The notes under the pieces were generated by a model. That model saw only the letters and a program-made list of their open reading frames with translations. It made no database searches and was not told where the DNA came from. A stretch of 64,000 bases of DNA from Halarchaeum grantii (GTDB lineage: Archaea > Halobacteriota > Halobacteria > Halobacteriales > Halobacteriaceae). Below are positions 6,802 to 15,390 of the stretch, piece after piece. The DNA is taken from positions 186,001 through 250,000 of the forward strand of contig NZ_BMPF01000002.1 in the NCBI RefSeq assembly GCF_014647455.2. The letters run 5' to 3'. Position 1 is the stretch's first letter, and the number at the start of each line of letters is the position of its first letter. The position numbers were made by a program, and so were the translations under genes.

Positions 6802-8408
6802 GCACGCAGAACGAACTCGTCAAGGAGGGGAACTCCACGCTCGACGTCGCGGCGCTCGTCCTCTCCGGCGGCGCGCTCGTCGGTGCTCTGGTCGGCGCGC
6901 TCGCGCTCTTCGAGGTGTTCGCCATCACGGACGCCGTCGCCGGGCTTTCGGTCGCGCGCTGGTTCGGCGTGCTGCTCGCCGCGCTCGGCCTCGGCACGCT
7001 CGGCGTCGGCGCCGCTTCGCGGAGCGGCCTCGTGCGCTCCGAGCCCGACCGGACCGCCGGCCCGGTCGCCGGCGCCGTCTTCGGGCTCGTCGGCTTCGTC
7101 GTCGGCGGTCTCGTCGCCTCGCAGACGCTCGGCCTCGGCACGCTCTGGCCGGTCGTCGCCGTGCTCGTCGCCGCCGTCACCGTCGTCGCGACCGTCTACC
7201 CGCGCGGCGACGTCGGCGCGACGCTGCCGAGCGGCCTGCTCGCGCTCCTCGCGGGCACGGTCGTCGCCGGCGGCGTCGTCGCGCCCGGCTGGTCGTGGAC
7301 GCCGATCGAGGGCTCGTTCACGCTGAACGCCGACATCGCGGTTCCGCTGCTCGCCATCGCCATCGGCTTCCTCGTCGCGTGGATGGCCTCGCGCGCCTAC
7401 GGCGGCTTCGGCACGCACGGCAAGCAGTCCGGCGCCTACCTGCTCGTCTCCGCGAGCGCCGCCGGCATGCTCCTCCTGCTCGTCCTCCTCGTCTCCTACA
7501 TCGTCGTTCGCGGCTGGGCGCCGATGACCGAGGGGGTCAAGTGGGGGCTCTTCTGGGCGAACTGGACGTACTTCTACGTCCCGCCGATCGACCGCTACGT
7601 CATCATCGACGGGCCCGTCCTCTGGTTCCACTGGCCGTTCGTGATGAACGGCTACGCGCTGTTGAACGACGTCAACGGCATCATGCCGGCGGTCGTCGGC
7701 ACCGTCTGGCTCGTCCTCGGCGCCGTCCTCTTCGCGGTGCCGCTGGGCGTCGGTGCCGCCGTCTTCCTCACCGAGTACGCCGGCCAGTCCCGCTTCACCG
7801 CGCTCGTCGAGGTCTCCACGAACGGCCTCTGGAGCACGCCGAGCATCGTCTACGGCCTCTTCGGGTGGGCGTTCCTCGTCCCGCGGCTCGGGAACAACCA
7901 GTCCATCCTCGCCGGTCAGCTCGTCCTCGGGTTCATGCTCCTCCCGCTCGTCATCATCACGAGCCGCGAGGCGCTGATGAGCGTCCCCGACGCCTACCGG
8001 GACGCGAGCGCCGCGCTCGGCGTCGGCCAGTGGGAGACCATCAAGAGCGTCGTCCTCCCCGCCGCGATGCCCGGCGTCACCACCGGCGTCATCCTCGGCG
8101 TCGGACGCATCGCCGGCGAGACCGCGCCCATCCTGCTCGTCGCCGCCGGCGCGCCCTTCCCCAGCGACGCTCCGAACGTCCTCTCCTCCTTCCAGCTCTC
8201 GACGGCGCCGCCATTCGTCACGAACGACGCGCTCCTGCAGGCGACGAGCGCACTCCCCTACCAGCTCTACGCCGTCATCACCGCCGGCGTCAACGAGAAC
8301 GCCGGCCTCGCGTGGGGGACCGCACTCGTCCTCCTGCTCGTCGTCCTCTCGTTCTACGCGATCGGTATCGCCTCGCGAATCTACTTCCGCAAGCGCCTGG
8401 AGGCCTAA
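6798..8408 (+). CDS. pstA: Phosphate ABC transporter permease PstA, long form
   Basis: The second channel subunit, 536 residues. The C-terminal half is a normal PstA permease with the EAA loop REALMSVPDAYRDASAALG. The N-terminal half (residues about 1-230) adds several hydrophobic helices absent from the roughly 280-residue bacterial PstA. The role of this extra membrane domain is unknown. Coupled by an ATGA overlap to pstC; pstB follows after 3 bp. Confidence 0.92.
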   Translation: MSTQNELVKEGNSTLDVAALVLSGGALVGALVGALALFEVFAITDAVAGLSVARWFGVLLAALGLGTLGVGAASRSGLVRSEPDRTAGPVAGAVFGLVGFVVGGLVASQTLGLGTLWPVVAVLVAAVTVVATVYPRGDVGATLPSGLLALLAGTVVAGGVVAPGWSWTPIEGSFTLNADIAVPLLAIAIGFLVAWMASRAYGGFGTHGKQSGAYLLVSASAAGMLLLLVLLVSYIVVRGWAPMTEGVKWGLFWANWTYFYVPPIDRYVIIDGPVLWFHWPFVMNGYALLNDVNGIMPAVVGTVWLVLGAVLFAVPLGVGAAVFLTEYAGQSRFTALVEVSTNGLWSTPSIVYGLFGWAFLVPRLGNNQSILAGQLVLGFMLLPLVIITSREALMSVPDAYRDASAALGVGQWETIKSVVLPAAMPGVTTGVILGVGRIAGETAPILLVAAGAPFPSDAPNVLSSFQLSTAPPFVTNDALLQATSALPYQLYAVITAGVNENAGLAWGTALVLLLVVLSFYAIGIASRIYFRKRLEA

Positions 8409-8411
8409 CCC

Positions 8412-9323
8412 ATGAGCGAACACATCGTCAACGACACCGACACCACGGAGGAACAGCCCGCGAGCACCACCACGGCCGGCGAGAGCGTAGAGGAGGTCGA
8501 CCCGGAGTGGACGGAGTACGACTTCGAGGGTGAAGCGAAGTTCACCGTCGAGGACCTGAACGTCTGGTACGGGGACGACCACGCGCTCACCGACATCTCC
8601 ATGGAGATCCCCGAAAACTCCGTGACCGCGCTCATCGGTCCCTCCGGCTGTGGGAAGTCCACCTTCCTCCGGTGCCTCAACCGCATGAACGACCGCATCA
8701 AGGCCGCCCGCGTTGAGGGCTCCGTCCGACTCGACGGCGACGAGATCTATCAGGACGGCGTCGACCTCGTGGAGCTGCGAAAGCGCGTCGGGCAGGTGTT
8801 CCAGTCGCCGAACCCGTTCCCGAAATCCATCCGCGACAACATCGCCTACGGCCCGCGCAAGCACGGCGACATCCAGACCGGCCTGCTCTCGCGTCTCCTC
8901 GGCGGCGACGACCAAGAGAAGGAGGACGAGCTGGTGGAGCGATGCCTGCGTGGGGCGGCGCTCTGGGAGGAGGTGAGCGACCGCTTGGACGACAACGCGC
9001 TCGGGCTCTCCGGTGGACAACAGCAGCGCCTCTGCATCGCGCGCGCCCTCGCCGTCGACCCCGACGTCATCCTCATGGACGAACCCGCCAGCGCCCTCGA
9101 CCCCATCGCCACCTCCAAAATCGAGGACCTCGTCGAGGACCTCGCCGAGGATTACACCGTCGTCATCGTCACTCACAACATGCAGCAGGCCGCCCGCATC
9201 AGCGACCAAACCGCCGTCTTCCTCACCGGCGGCGAACTCGTCGAGTACGGCGACACCGACCAGATCTTCGAAAACCCACGCAGCCAGCGCGTCGAAGACT
9301 ACATCACCGGCAAGTTCGGATAA
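8412..9323 (+). CDS. pstB: Phosphate ABC transporter ATP-binding protein PstB
   Basis: The 303-residue ATPase drives phosphate import on the cytoplasmic face. Walker [10 protein letters not shown] is at residues 76-84, followed by the signature LSGGQQQRL, Walker B VILMDEP and a switch histidine in VTHNMQQA. An acidic N-terminal extension of about 45 residues precedes the ABC domain, and a short charged insert (about [10 protein letters not shown]) sits in the helical domain, both plausible halophilic adaptations. Confidence 0.95.
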   Translation: MSEHIVNDTDTTEEQPASTTTAGESVEEVDPEWTEYDFEGEAKFTVEDLNVWYGDDHALTDISMEIPENSVTALIGPSGCGKSTFLRCLNRMNDRIKAARVEGSVRLDGDEIYQDGVDLVELRKRVGQVFQSPNPFPKSIRDNIAYGPRKHGDIQTGLLSRLLGGDDQEKEDELVERCLRGAALWEEVSDRLDDNALGLSGGQQQRLCIARALAVDPDVILMDEPASALDPIATSKIEDLVEDLAEDYTVVIVTHNMQQAARISDQTAVFLTGGELVEYGDTDQIFENPRSQRVEDYITGKFG

Positions 9324-9379
9324 GCCCCGAACGTTTTACCCGTCGCGCCGAACCACTACACGACCCTCAGAGACTACCC

Positions 9380-10060
9380 ATGCCACGCGAAAGCTACCAA
9401 GCACAACTCGAGACGATGCAGGAGGACGTCCTCTACATGAGCGAGGTCGTCGTCGACCGCCTCCGGAGCGCGCTCGCCGCGATGGAGCAGAAGGACGAGC
9501 AGGCCGCCCGCGACCTCATCGCGGGCGACGACGAGGTCAACGACCTCTACCTCGAGCTCGAACAGGAGTGCATCGACCTCCTCGCCCTCCAACAGCCCGT
9601 CGCCGGCGACCTCCGCCTCATCGCCTCCTCGTTCAAGATCATCACCGACCTCGAACGCGTCGGCGACCTCGCCGTCAACCTCGGCGAGTACACCCTCGAC
9701 TCCCAACAGGACATGTTCCCCGAGGTCGACATCAACACCATCGGCGACCACACCGTCGAGATGCTGCAGGACGCCATGGCCGCCTACGAGGCGCGCGACC
9801 CCGAGGCCTGCTACGCCATCGCCGAGCGCGACGACGAACTCGACGCGCTCTGCGAGCAGGCCTCCCAGACCATCGTCCGCGAGCTCATCGAGACCGAGCT
9901 CGACCCCGAGGACTCCGACGAGCACGTCGAGGAACTCATGCAGGACGTCTCCCGCATGCTCCTGACGGTGCGCGACCTCGAACGCGTCGGCGATCACGCG
10001 GTGAACATCGCCGCGCGCACCCTCTACATGGTCGAGAACGACGAAGAGCTCATCTACTAA
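9380..10060 (+). CDS. phoU: Phosphate signalling protein PhoU
   Basis: The gene encodes 226 residues forming two PhoU helical repeats (for example DDEVNDLYLELEQECIDLLA and ERVGDLAVNLGEY, echoed near the C-terminus by ERVGDHAVNIAART). PhoU restrains the Pst transporter and phosphate signalling when phosphate is plentiful. It lies 56 bp after pstB and ends the operon. The ATG at 9380 matches the family N-terminus MPRESYQAQLETMQEDV. A terminator-like palindrome follows the TAA directly. Confidence 0.92.
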   Translation: MPRESYQAQLETMQEDVLYMSEVVVDRLRSALAAMEQKDEQAARDLIAGDDEVNDLYLELEQECIDLLALQQPVAGDLRLIASSFKIITDLERVGDLAVNLGEYTLDSQQDMFPEVDINTIGDHTVEMLQDAMAAYEARDPEACYAIAERDDELDALCEQASQTIVRELIETELDPEDSDEHVEELMQDVSRMLLTVRDLERVGDHAVNIAARTLYMVENDEELIY

Positions 10061-10113
10061 ACGACCTTTTACGCTGCGTTCGCCTCCGGCGCGCTCGGTA
10101 AAAGCTCGACCAA
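10061..10113. terminator. Post-stop palindromic element, copy 1
   Basis: Starting at the base after the phoU stop, the sequence has CTTTTAC (10066-10072) pairing with GTAAAAG (10098-10104) around an inner CGCC-TCC-GGCG hairpin (10081-10091). T-runs are present on both strands, which suits a terminator that works in both directions between convergent genes. The same layout occurs right after the aminotransferase stop at 24126-24173, including the shared words ACGACCTTTT and AAAAGCTCGACCA. Confidence 0.7.
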
Positions 10114-10481
10114 AAGCCATCGTTCCTCCCTACGGTCGTCTCTCGTCCCGAGCGCGTCGCGCGAACGCTACCCGTCGTTCGGTCGGACGTCGCGCTCCGT
10201 GAACGAGCCTTCACGTGCGATGACGCGACCACCGCGACGCGTGACCTGACTCACTGCCACGGGACGCGGCCGGCCGACGCGCGAGTGACGCCGCGCGCGG
10301 CCGACGACCGGAGCGCACCGAGCGTGCGCCACCACCGGCGACACCGCGACGACGAGCGGTGTCACCGCGAGCGACGCGCGTCCCGCGTCCCGTACTCGTC
10401 GCCAGTCAGCCAGCCGTGGCTCTGCGTCCGGCGCCGAAAGAAGAGCGTTCGGTGCGTCGGTGCGTGCTCGACGAGCGCCTA
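10114..10481. other. Intergenic region between phoU and the dehydratase gene
   Basis: I found no supported gene between the two convergent transcription units. Visible structure includes a perfect 8-bp inverted repeat, GACACCGC (10340-10347) with GCGGTGTC (10356-10363). Open frames crossing this stretch are GC-driven artefacts. Confidence 0.5.
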
Positions 10482-10539
10482 CGCTTCGTCGAACGAGGCG
10501 ACGCGAGGCGTCGCTTACTCGATGAGGCTACGCCTCGTC
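10482..10539. repeat. Hairpin array at the 3' end of the dehydratase gene
   Basis: Three consecutive short-loop inverted repeats: 10482-10500 (8-bp arms, one wobble), 10498-10514 (7-bp arms, loop GAG) and 10521-10539 (8-bp arms with one wobble, loop TAC, which is GTA on the minus strand). The last overlaps the stop codon of the minus-strand gene. The layout matches the array after the reductase gene at 245-382. Confidence 0.7.
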
Positions 10540-11766
10540 GAAGAGGGTCTCGCCGTCGACCATGTGGTCCTCGACGGCGTCGAGGTCGAGGGTGAGGCCG
10601 AGGCCGGGCTTCTCGGGGACCGCGATGGAGCCGCCGTCGATGACGTCCTCCTCGACGAGGTCGCTCCACCAGCCGAGTTCGTAGGAGTGGTACTCGACGG
10701 CGAGTGCGTTCGGGATGGCCGCGCCGACGTGCGCGGAGGCCATCGTGCCGATGGGCGAGGAGACGTTGTGCATCGCGACCGGGATGTAGTACTGGTTCGC
10801 GACGTCCGCGATCTTCTGCGTCTCGCGCATCCCACCGACCTTCGGGAGGTCGGGCGCGACGATGTCGACCGCCTGATTCTCGATGAGGCGGCGCTCCTCG
10901 GTCACGCGATAGCGGTTCTCGCCGACCGTGATCGGCGTGAGCGTGGACTTCGTGACCTCCTCCTGCACGTCGAGGTTCTCCGGCGGGACGGGGTCTTCGA
11001 GCCACCAGACGTCGTACTCCTCGATCTCGGCGGCGAGGCGCTTCGCGCTGTTCGGGCTGAACGTCCAGTGACAGTCGAAGGCGACGTCCGCCTTGTCCTT
11101 CACGCGCTCGGTGACCTTCTCGACGATTTCGGCCTTGTGGCGGATCTCGCCCGGTCGGAGGTGGCGGTTCGCGCGGTCCTTCTCGTGGCCGGAGGGGACG
11201 TCGAGGTCGAACTTGAGGGCGTCGTAGCCGAGTTCGTCGACGACGCGCTCTGCCTCGTCCGCACAGGCCTCGGGGTCGGCTTCGTCCTCGGTGTGACAGT
11301 CGCAGTAGACCCGAACTTCGTCGCGGTATTTCCCGCCGAGGAGCTGGTAGGCGGGGAGTTCGGTGATCTTGCCAGCGAGGTCGTGGAGCGCGACCTCGAT
11401 GCCGGCGATTGCGGTGACGGTGACGCCCTCGACGGAGCCCTCGCCGCTCATCTTCTGGATGAGGTGCTCGTAGAGGCGGTCGATGTCGAGCGGGTTCTCG
11501 CCGATGATGAACGGCGCCATCCGGTCGACGAGTTCGGGGACGCCGGCGCCCCAGTAGGCCTCACCGGTGCCGACGACGCCGGCGTCGGTGTAGATGCGGA
11601 CGAGCGTCCACGGGAAGTTCCCGTCGACCATCGTCGTCTGTACGTCCGTGATCTCGACGTCGCGACCGCCGCCGCGCTTCGCGTCGACGCCCATCGTTTC
11701 AGCGGAGAGTTCGCGCATCGTGTACTCCGCGTTCGGGTCGTGGAGCTGTCGGTAGTCCTTCGCCAT
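10528..11766 (-). CDS. Enolase-superfamily sugar-acid dehydratase (gluconate/galactonate type)
   Basis: The 412-residue protein belongs to the mandelate racemase/muconate lactonizing branch of the enolase superfamily. Metal-ligand regions are visible as FDCHW, WLEDPVPPE and VGENRYR, and a candidate catalytic His in MHNVSSP. It resembles haloarchaeal gluconate/galactonate dehydratases, which make 2-keto-3-deoxy sugar acids in the semi-phosphorylative Entner-Doudoroff pathway. The neighbouring gfcR gene, a known activator of that pathway in Haloferax, supports this. The start at 11766 (MAKDYRQLH) was chosen over an upstream in-frame ATG at 11781. The exact substrate is not certain. Confidence 0.85.
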   Translation of the reverse strand: MAKDYRQLHDPNAEYTMRELSAETMGVDAKRGGGRDVEITDVQTTMVDGNFPWTLVRIYTDAGVVGTGEAYWGAGVPELVDRMAPFIIGENPLDIDRLYEHLIQKMSGEGSVEGVTVTAIAGIEVALHDLAGKITELPAYQLLGGKYRDEVRVYCDCHTEDEADPEACADEAERVVDELGYDALKFDLDVPSGHEKDRANRHLRPGEIRHKAEIVEKVTERVKDKADVAFDCHWTFSPNSAKRLAAEIEEYDVWWLEDPVPPENLDVQEEVTKSTLTPITVGENRYRVTEERRLIENQAVDIVAPDLPKVGGMRETQKIADVANQYYIPVAMHNVSSPIGTMASAHVGAAIPNALAVEYHSYELGWWSDLVEEDVIDGGSIAVPEKPGLGLTLDLDAVEDHMVDGETLFDEA

Positions 11767-11814
11767 GTGGGGGAGATTCACTCGGCCCGGGGTAAACCTT
11801 TGGAGATTGTTCCG

Positions 11815-13029
11815 CTAGGATCCGTCAGCGAGTCGGTTGAGCGCGTAGACGGTGCGCAGGACGTCACCGGCCGCGCCGCGGTCGTAGACGAGGCCGTCCG
11901 TGGACTCGGCGTGTTCGCGGACGCGCTCGCTCGCGTGGTCGGGCGCGGCGGCGATGCCGGCGTCGTTGTCCTCGGCCCACTCCATCACGCGCAGGTCGCT
12001 CTTCGAGTCGCCCATGACGAGCGCGAACGGGTCGGCGACGCCGAGGACGTCGAGGGCGGCCGTCACGCCCGCGACCTTGTCGAGTTCGTTCGCGGTGACT
12101 TCGGCGGCGTCGCCCTCGTAGTAGGCGAGTTGGACGCGGTCGAGGACGGCCTCGGCGGCGGAGTCGACGTCGTGGTCCGCCGGGGGACGCGCGTCGCGTG
12201 CGTCGAGGACGGCGGCGATTTCGGGGTCGCGCGCCCCGAAGTACGCGCGGACGTCGTCGGTGCTCGCAGCGGGAATCGCGTCCGCGAGCAGTTCGGTGAG
12301 GTAGACGGTGGCGTGGTCGATGACGGCGACGGCGTCCTCGCTCCCCGTCTCGTAGTTCGGCTTCAGGGTGACGTTGAACTCGTTGCCCTGCAGGTGACAG
12401 CCGCGCCTGACGTCCTCGGGGGCGTCCGGGAGGACGCGCCCGCGAACGTAGTCGAAGACGTCGCGGACGTCGTCGTCGAGCTCCTCGTAGAGGAGGCGCT
12501 TCGTGTCCGGGCCGTGGCCGGGCGTGAAGACGCCGGTGCCGGCTTCGTAGACGACGGAGACGTCCCCGGAGTGGACGAGTTCGTTCCCGAGGCCCTGAAT
12601 GAGGAACCCCTTCACGTTCTCGAGGGTCTGGCCGGTGCAGACGACGATGGGGACGTCGTTCTCGTGGAAGACAGTGAGGAGGTGGAGTGTCTCGCGCGGG
12701 ATCTCGTTGTCCGTCCCACCGGCCGAGCGCAGCGTCTCGTCGACGTCGAGGACGAGGACGTTCACGGGCCGGTCGTGTTTGCTGTAGAGGTCGAGCGCGG
12801 TGAACGCTTGCTCGCGGGTCGCGTGGGCGGCGAGCGCCGCGTACGTCTCGCCGTAGGCGTCCGCGACGCGGTCGGTCCGCTCGGCGAGTTCGTCGCTCGC
12901 TTCCTCCCAGTACTCGAGGGCGACCCGGGAGTCGACTGGCGGAAAGAGGTCGACGAAGTCCTGGTAGGCGCGGAGCGTGTCCACATCGAACGCCTCGTAC
13001 AGCGCGTATAGCGTGTCGTACCGCTCCAT
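11815..13029 (-). CDS. HAD-superfamily hydrolase
   Basis: The gene encodes a 404-residue HAD phosphatase. Motif I is VLVLDVDETLR with the two aspartates, a threonine motif lies in VVCTGQT, and motifs III/IV lie in MGDSKSDLRVMEWA. The cap insertion is large, as in sugar-phosphate phosphatases of the Cof/HAD-IIB type. A helical N-terminal region of about 100 residues precedes the HAD core. The start at 13029 (MERYDTLYAL) is preferred over a longer frame because upstream codons look non-coding. It lies 48 bp before the dehydratase on the same strand and could act on a sugar phosphate, but the substrate is unknown. Confidence 0.82.
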   Translation of the reverse strand: MERYDTLYALYEAFDVDTLRAYQDFVDLFPPVDSRVALEYWEEASDELAERTDRVADAYGETYAALAAHATREQAFTALDLYSKHDRPVNVLVLDVDETLRSAGGTDNEIPRETLHLLTVFHENDVPIVVCTGQTLENVKGFLIQGLGNELVHSGDVSVVYEAGTGVFTPGHGPDTKRLLYEELDDDVRDVFDYVRGRVLPDAPEDVRRGCHLQGNEFNVTLKPNYETGSEDAVAVIDHATVYLTELLADAIPAASTDDVRAYFGARDPEIAAVLDARDARPPADHDVDSAAEAVLDRVQLAYYEGDAAEVTANELDKVAGVTAALDVLGVADPFALVMGDSKSDLRVMEWAEDNDAGIAAAPDHASERVREHAESTDGLVYDRGAAGDVLRTVYALNRLADGS

Positions 13030-13152
13030 ACGCGGTGTCGTCGCCGTCGGCCCATAAAGCATCCCGGTCGGGGCGCGGTCCGCGGGACCGAAGTCGGGTC
13101 TGGGACGCGAAACAGCGATCTTCGTCCGGGCCGGTGTCACCAGCGAAACGCC

Positions 13153-13160
13153 CTTAAAAA
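13153..13160 (+). promoter_or_regulatory. Box A of gfcR
   Basis: CTTAAAAA lies 22-29 nt before the gfcR ATG, the distance expected for a leaderless haloarchaeal transcript. It is flanked by CCC on the left and CGGG on the right, a small inverted repeat that might be an operator. Confidence 0.6.
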
Positions 13161-13181
13161 CGGGACTCGAACTCGCACGAC

Positions 13182-13829
13182 ATGAAGAACGTCGACGACC
13201 TCATCGAGAGCGCGGGCGACCTCGCCGCGCGCGGCCTCTCGCGCGGGGAGATCGCGGACGAACTGAACGTCTCGCGCGAGACGGCGAGCTGGCTCGTCGA
13301 GCGCGCCGGCCGGAGCGCGAGCGCGGTCGAGTCGGAGTCCGGAGACGGGAGTGCCGGCGGCCCGCAGGACGTCCACGTGGACTGGAGCGCCATCGGGGAA
13401 GCGGGCGCGCGCCTCGCCTCGATCGGCGACGCGCTCGCGGACCTCCTGCGCGAGCACAGCCACGACGTCGACCTCGTCGTCGGCGTCGAGAAGGCGGGCG
13501 TGCCGCTCGCGACCGCCGTCTCGCGCGAGCTCGGTGTCGACCTCGGGACGTACACGCCCCGCAAGCACCAGTGGGAGGAGGGCGACATCGAGGACCTCGG
13601 CGGGAGTTTCAGCCGGAACTTCGCGCAGGTCGAGGGACGCGACTGCTTCATCGTCGACGACACCATCACCTCCGGCACGACCATCAGCGAGGCCGTCGAG
13701 GCCATCGAGGAGAGCGGCGGGAACGCCATCGCGGCCGCCGTCCTCGTCGACAAGCAAGGTGTCGGCGACGTCAACGGCGTCCCCGTGGACGCGCTCATGC
13801 AGGTCATCCGCGTCGGGAACGACGACTGA
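13182..13829 (+). CDS. gfcR: Transcriptional regulator GfcR (PRTase-like)
   Basis: The 215-residue protein has an N-terminal helix-turn-helix (residues about 18-42, SRGEIADELNVSRETASWLV) fused to a phosphoribosyltransferase-like domain. The PRPP-binding loop CFIVDDTITSGTTI is at residues 155-168. In Haloferax volcanii GfcR activates glucose and fructose degradation genes; it was formerly annotated as an orotate phosphoribosyltransferase. It diverges from the HAD/dehydratase gene pair across about 150 bp, so it probably controls them as well as distant glycolytic genes. That target assignment is an inference. Confidence 0.88.
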   Translation: MKNVDDLIESAGDLAARGLSRGEIADELNVSRETASWLVERAGRSASAVESESGDGSAGGPQDVHVDWSAIGEAGARLASIGDALADLLREHSHDVDLVVGVEKAGVPLATAVSRELGVDLGTYTPRKHQWEEGDIEDLGGSFSRNFAQVEGRDCFIVDDTITSGTTISEAVEAIEESGGNAIAAAVLVDKQGVGDVNGVPVDALMQVIRVGNDD

Positions 13830-13930
13830 CGGTCGGGCTGCGGTGGTTCTCCCCACCCGCACGGTGGCCGTTTGCGGTGCGCACGACCACCAGCACAACG
13901 CATTTCCACTTCGAGCGCCAACTCGGAAGT

Positions 13931-14347
13931 ATGACCTTCGACCCGATGGGCGAGGCGCTGGACGACGAGGAGGTACCCGAGATCGTCGACGACGCGATCT
14001 CGAACAACGAAGTCGTCCTCTTCATGAAGGGGACGCCGCAGATGCCCCAGTGTGGCTACTCGAAGCGTGCGGTCGGCCTCGTCAGCCAGTACCGCGACGA
14101 CGTCGAGACGGTCGACACCCTCCAGAACCTCGGCGCGTTCCGCGAGGCGCTCGACGAGCACTCGGGCTGGGAGACGATCCCGCAGACGTTCGTCGAGGGC
14201 GAGTTCGTCGGCGGAAGCGACGTCCTCGCGCAACTCGACGATGAGGGCGACCTCGCGGCGACGCTGAACGCCGCGGACGCCGACGCGGACGTCGAGGCCG
14301 CCACGGACGGCGGTTCCGACGACGACGAACTCGACGCGCCCTTCTAG
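13931..14347 (+). CDS. Monothiol glutaredoxin (Grx4 family)
   Basis: A 138-residue glutaredoxin with the monothiol active site CGYS at residues 41-44, preceded by VVLFMKGTPQMPQ, and the glutathione-site segment IPQTFVEGEFVGGSDVL. Monothiol glutaredoxins carry and insert Fe-S clusters in the cytoplasm. The C-terminus has an acidic tail of about 25 residues. The ATG at 13931 is the family start; an upstream in-frame extension reads through non-coding DNA. It follows gfcR by 101 bp. Confidence 0.9.
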   Translation: MTFDPMGEALDDEEVPEIVDDAISNNEVVLFMKGTPQMPQCGYSKRAVGLVSQYRDDVETVDTLQNLGAFREALDEHSGWETIPQTFVEGEFVGGSDVLAQLDDEGDLAATLNAADADADVEAATDGGSDDDELDAPF

Positions 14348-14417
14348 AGGGCGGTCGCGGTTCGGTTTCGATACTCGTTCTCCGTTCGATCGGCCTCGAA
14401 CTGTGCTCAGCGCGCGC

Positions 14418-15251
14418 TCAGCGGGCGTTCCAGTGCGCGAAGTCGGCGTCGACGCGCCGGTCGACGCGCTCGATGGCGTCGATACGCCGGACGTCCTCGG
14501 CGTCGAGCTCGAACTCGAGGCTCCGGAAGTTGTCGCGGATGTGGGCCTCGGAGGTGGCTTTCGGGATGGCGGTGACGCCCTTCTCGCGGAGCCACGCCAG
14601 GCTCACCTGCGCTTCGCTGACACCGTACGTCTCCGCGATATCGCCGAGCACGGGATCGTCGAAGACGGCGCCGCGCGCGAGCGGGGAGTAGGCGACGGTC
14701 TCGACGTCCATCTCGTCCGCGACGGCGCGGAGTTCGCGCTGCTGGAGGAACGGGTGCATCTCCACTTGGTTCGCGAAGATCGGTTCGTCGAGGACGTCGC
14801 GGGCGCGCTCGAGGTGGCGGCGGCCGAAGTTCGAGACGCCGATGCGCTCGATCTTCCCCCGCGCTTTCAGTTCCTCGAAGGCCGGCAGCGTCTCCTCGGG
14901 GTCGTACGTCCGGGCGGGCCAGTGGACGTAGAGGAGGTCGACGGAGTCGACGCCGAGCTTCTCGAGGCTCTCCTCGGTGGACGCGATGACGTCGTCGTAC
15001 GCGAGGCTGTCGATGAAGACCTTGGTCGCGAGGAAGACGTCGTCCCGGTCGACGTCCGCGGCGGCGATGCCGTCGCCGACCGCGGCCTCGTTGTCGTAGG
15101 CCTGTGCGGTGTCGACGTGGCGATATCCCATCTCGAGCGCGTTCGAGACGGCGGTCGCGCAGGCGTCGGGGTCGGCGTTCTGCCACGTTCCGAGGCCGAA
15201 GCGCGGCATTCCGTCGACGTGCGGGACGTCGTCGCTGGTGAGCTCCGTCAT
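14418..15251 (-). CDS. Aldo/keto reductase
   Basis: The 277-residue protein has the aldo/keto reductase TIM-barrel catalytic tetrad: Asp and Tyr in DTAQAYDNEAAVG, Lys in FLATKVF and His in YVHWPA. The NADP-binding end is seen in IPKATSEAHIRDNF. It reduces carbonyl compounds with NAD(P)H in the cytoplasm. The start at 15251 (MTELTSDDV) is the family start. The substrate cannot be predicted. It is divergent from the truncated adenylate-forming protein at 15391. Confidence 0.92.
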   Translation of the reverse strand: MTELTSDDVPHVDGMPRFGLGTWQNADPDACATAVSNALEMGYRHVDTAQAYDNEAAVGDGIAAADVDRDDVFLATKVFIDSLAYDDVIASTEESLEKLGVDSVDLLYVHWPARTYDPEETLPAFEELKARGKIERIGVSNFGRRHLERARDVLDEPIFANQVEMHPFLQQRELRAVADEMDVETVAYSPLARGAVFDDPVLGDIAETYGVSEAQVSLAWLREKGVTAIPKATSEAHIRDNFRSLEFELDAEDVRRIDAIERVDRRVDADFAHWNAR

Positions 15252-15390
15252 GGTGGAGACGTGGCGCGGCACGGGAAAAGGCGTTCGGGCGTCGGCGAGC
15301 CACACCGGCCACTCGAATCGTGTCCCACAGTAGCGATCGGCACGGGCGGAGAGCGCGCCGGCTTTGTGCCCCCGCGACGAAGGGGCGGGC

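Noticed and set aside
6606-9209. An 867-residue acidic open frame on the minus strand opposite pstA and pstB
   Set aside because: High-GC codon structure of pst genes creates long acidic-looking antisense frames; the sense frames hold clear PstA and PstB motifs.
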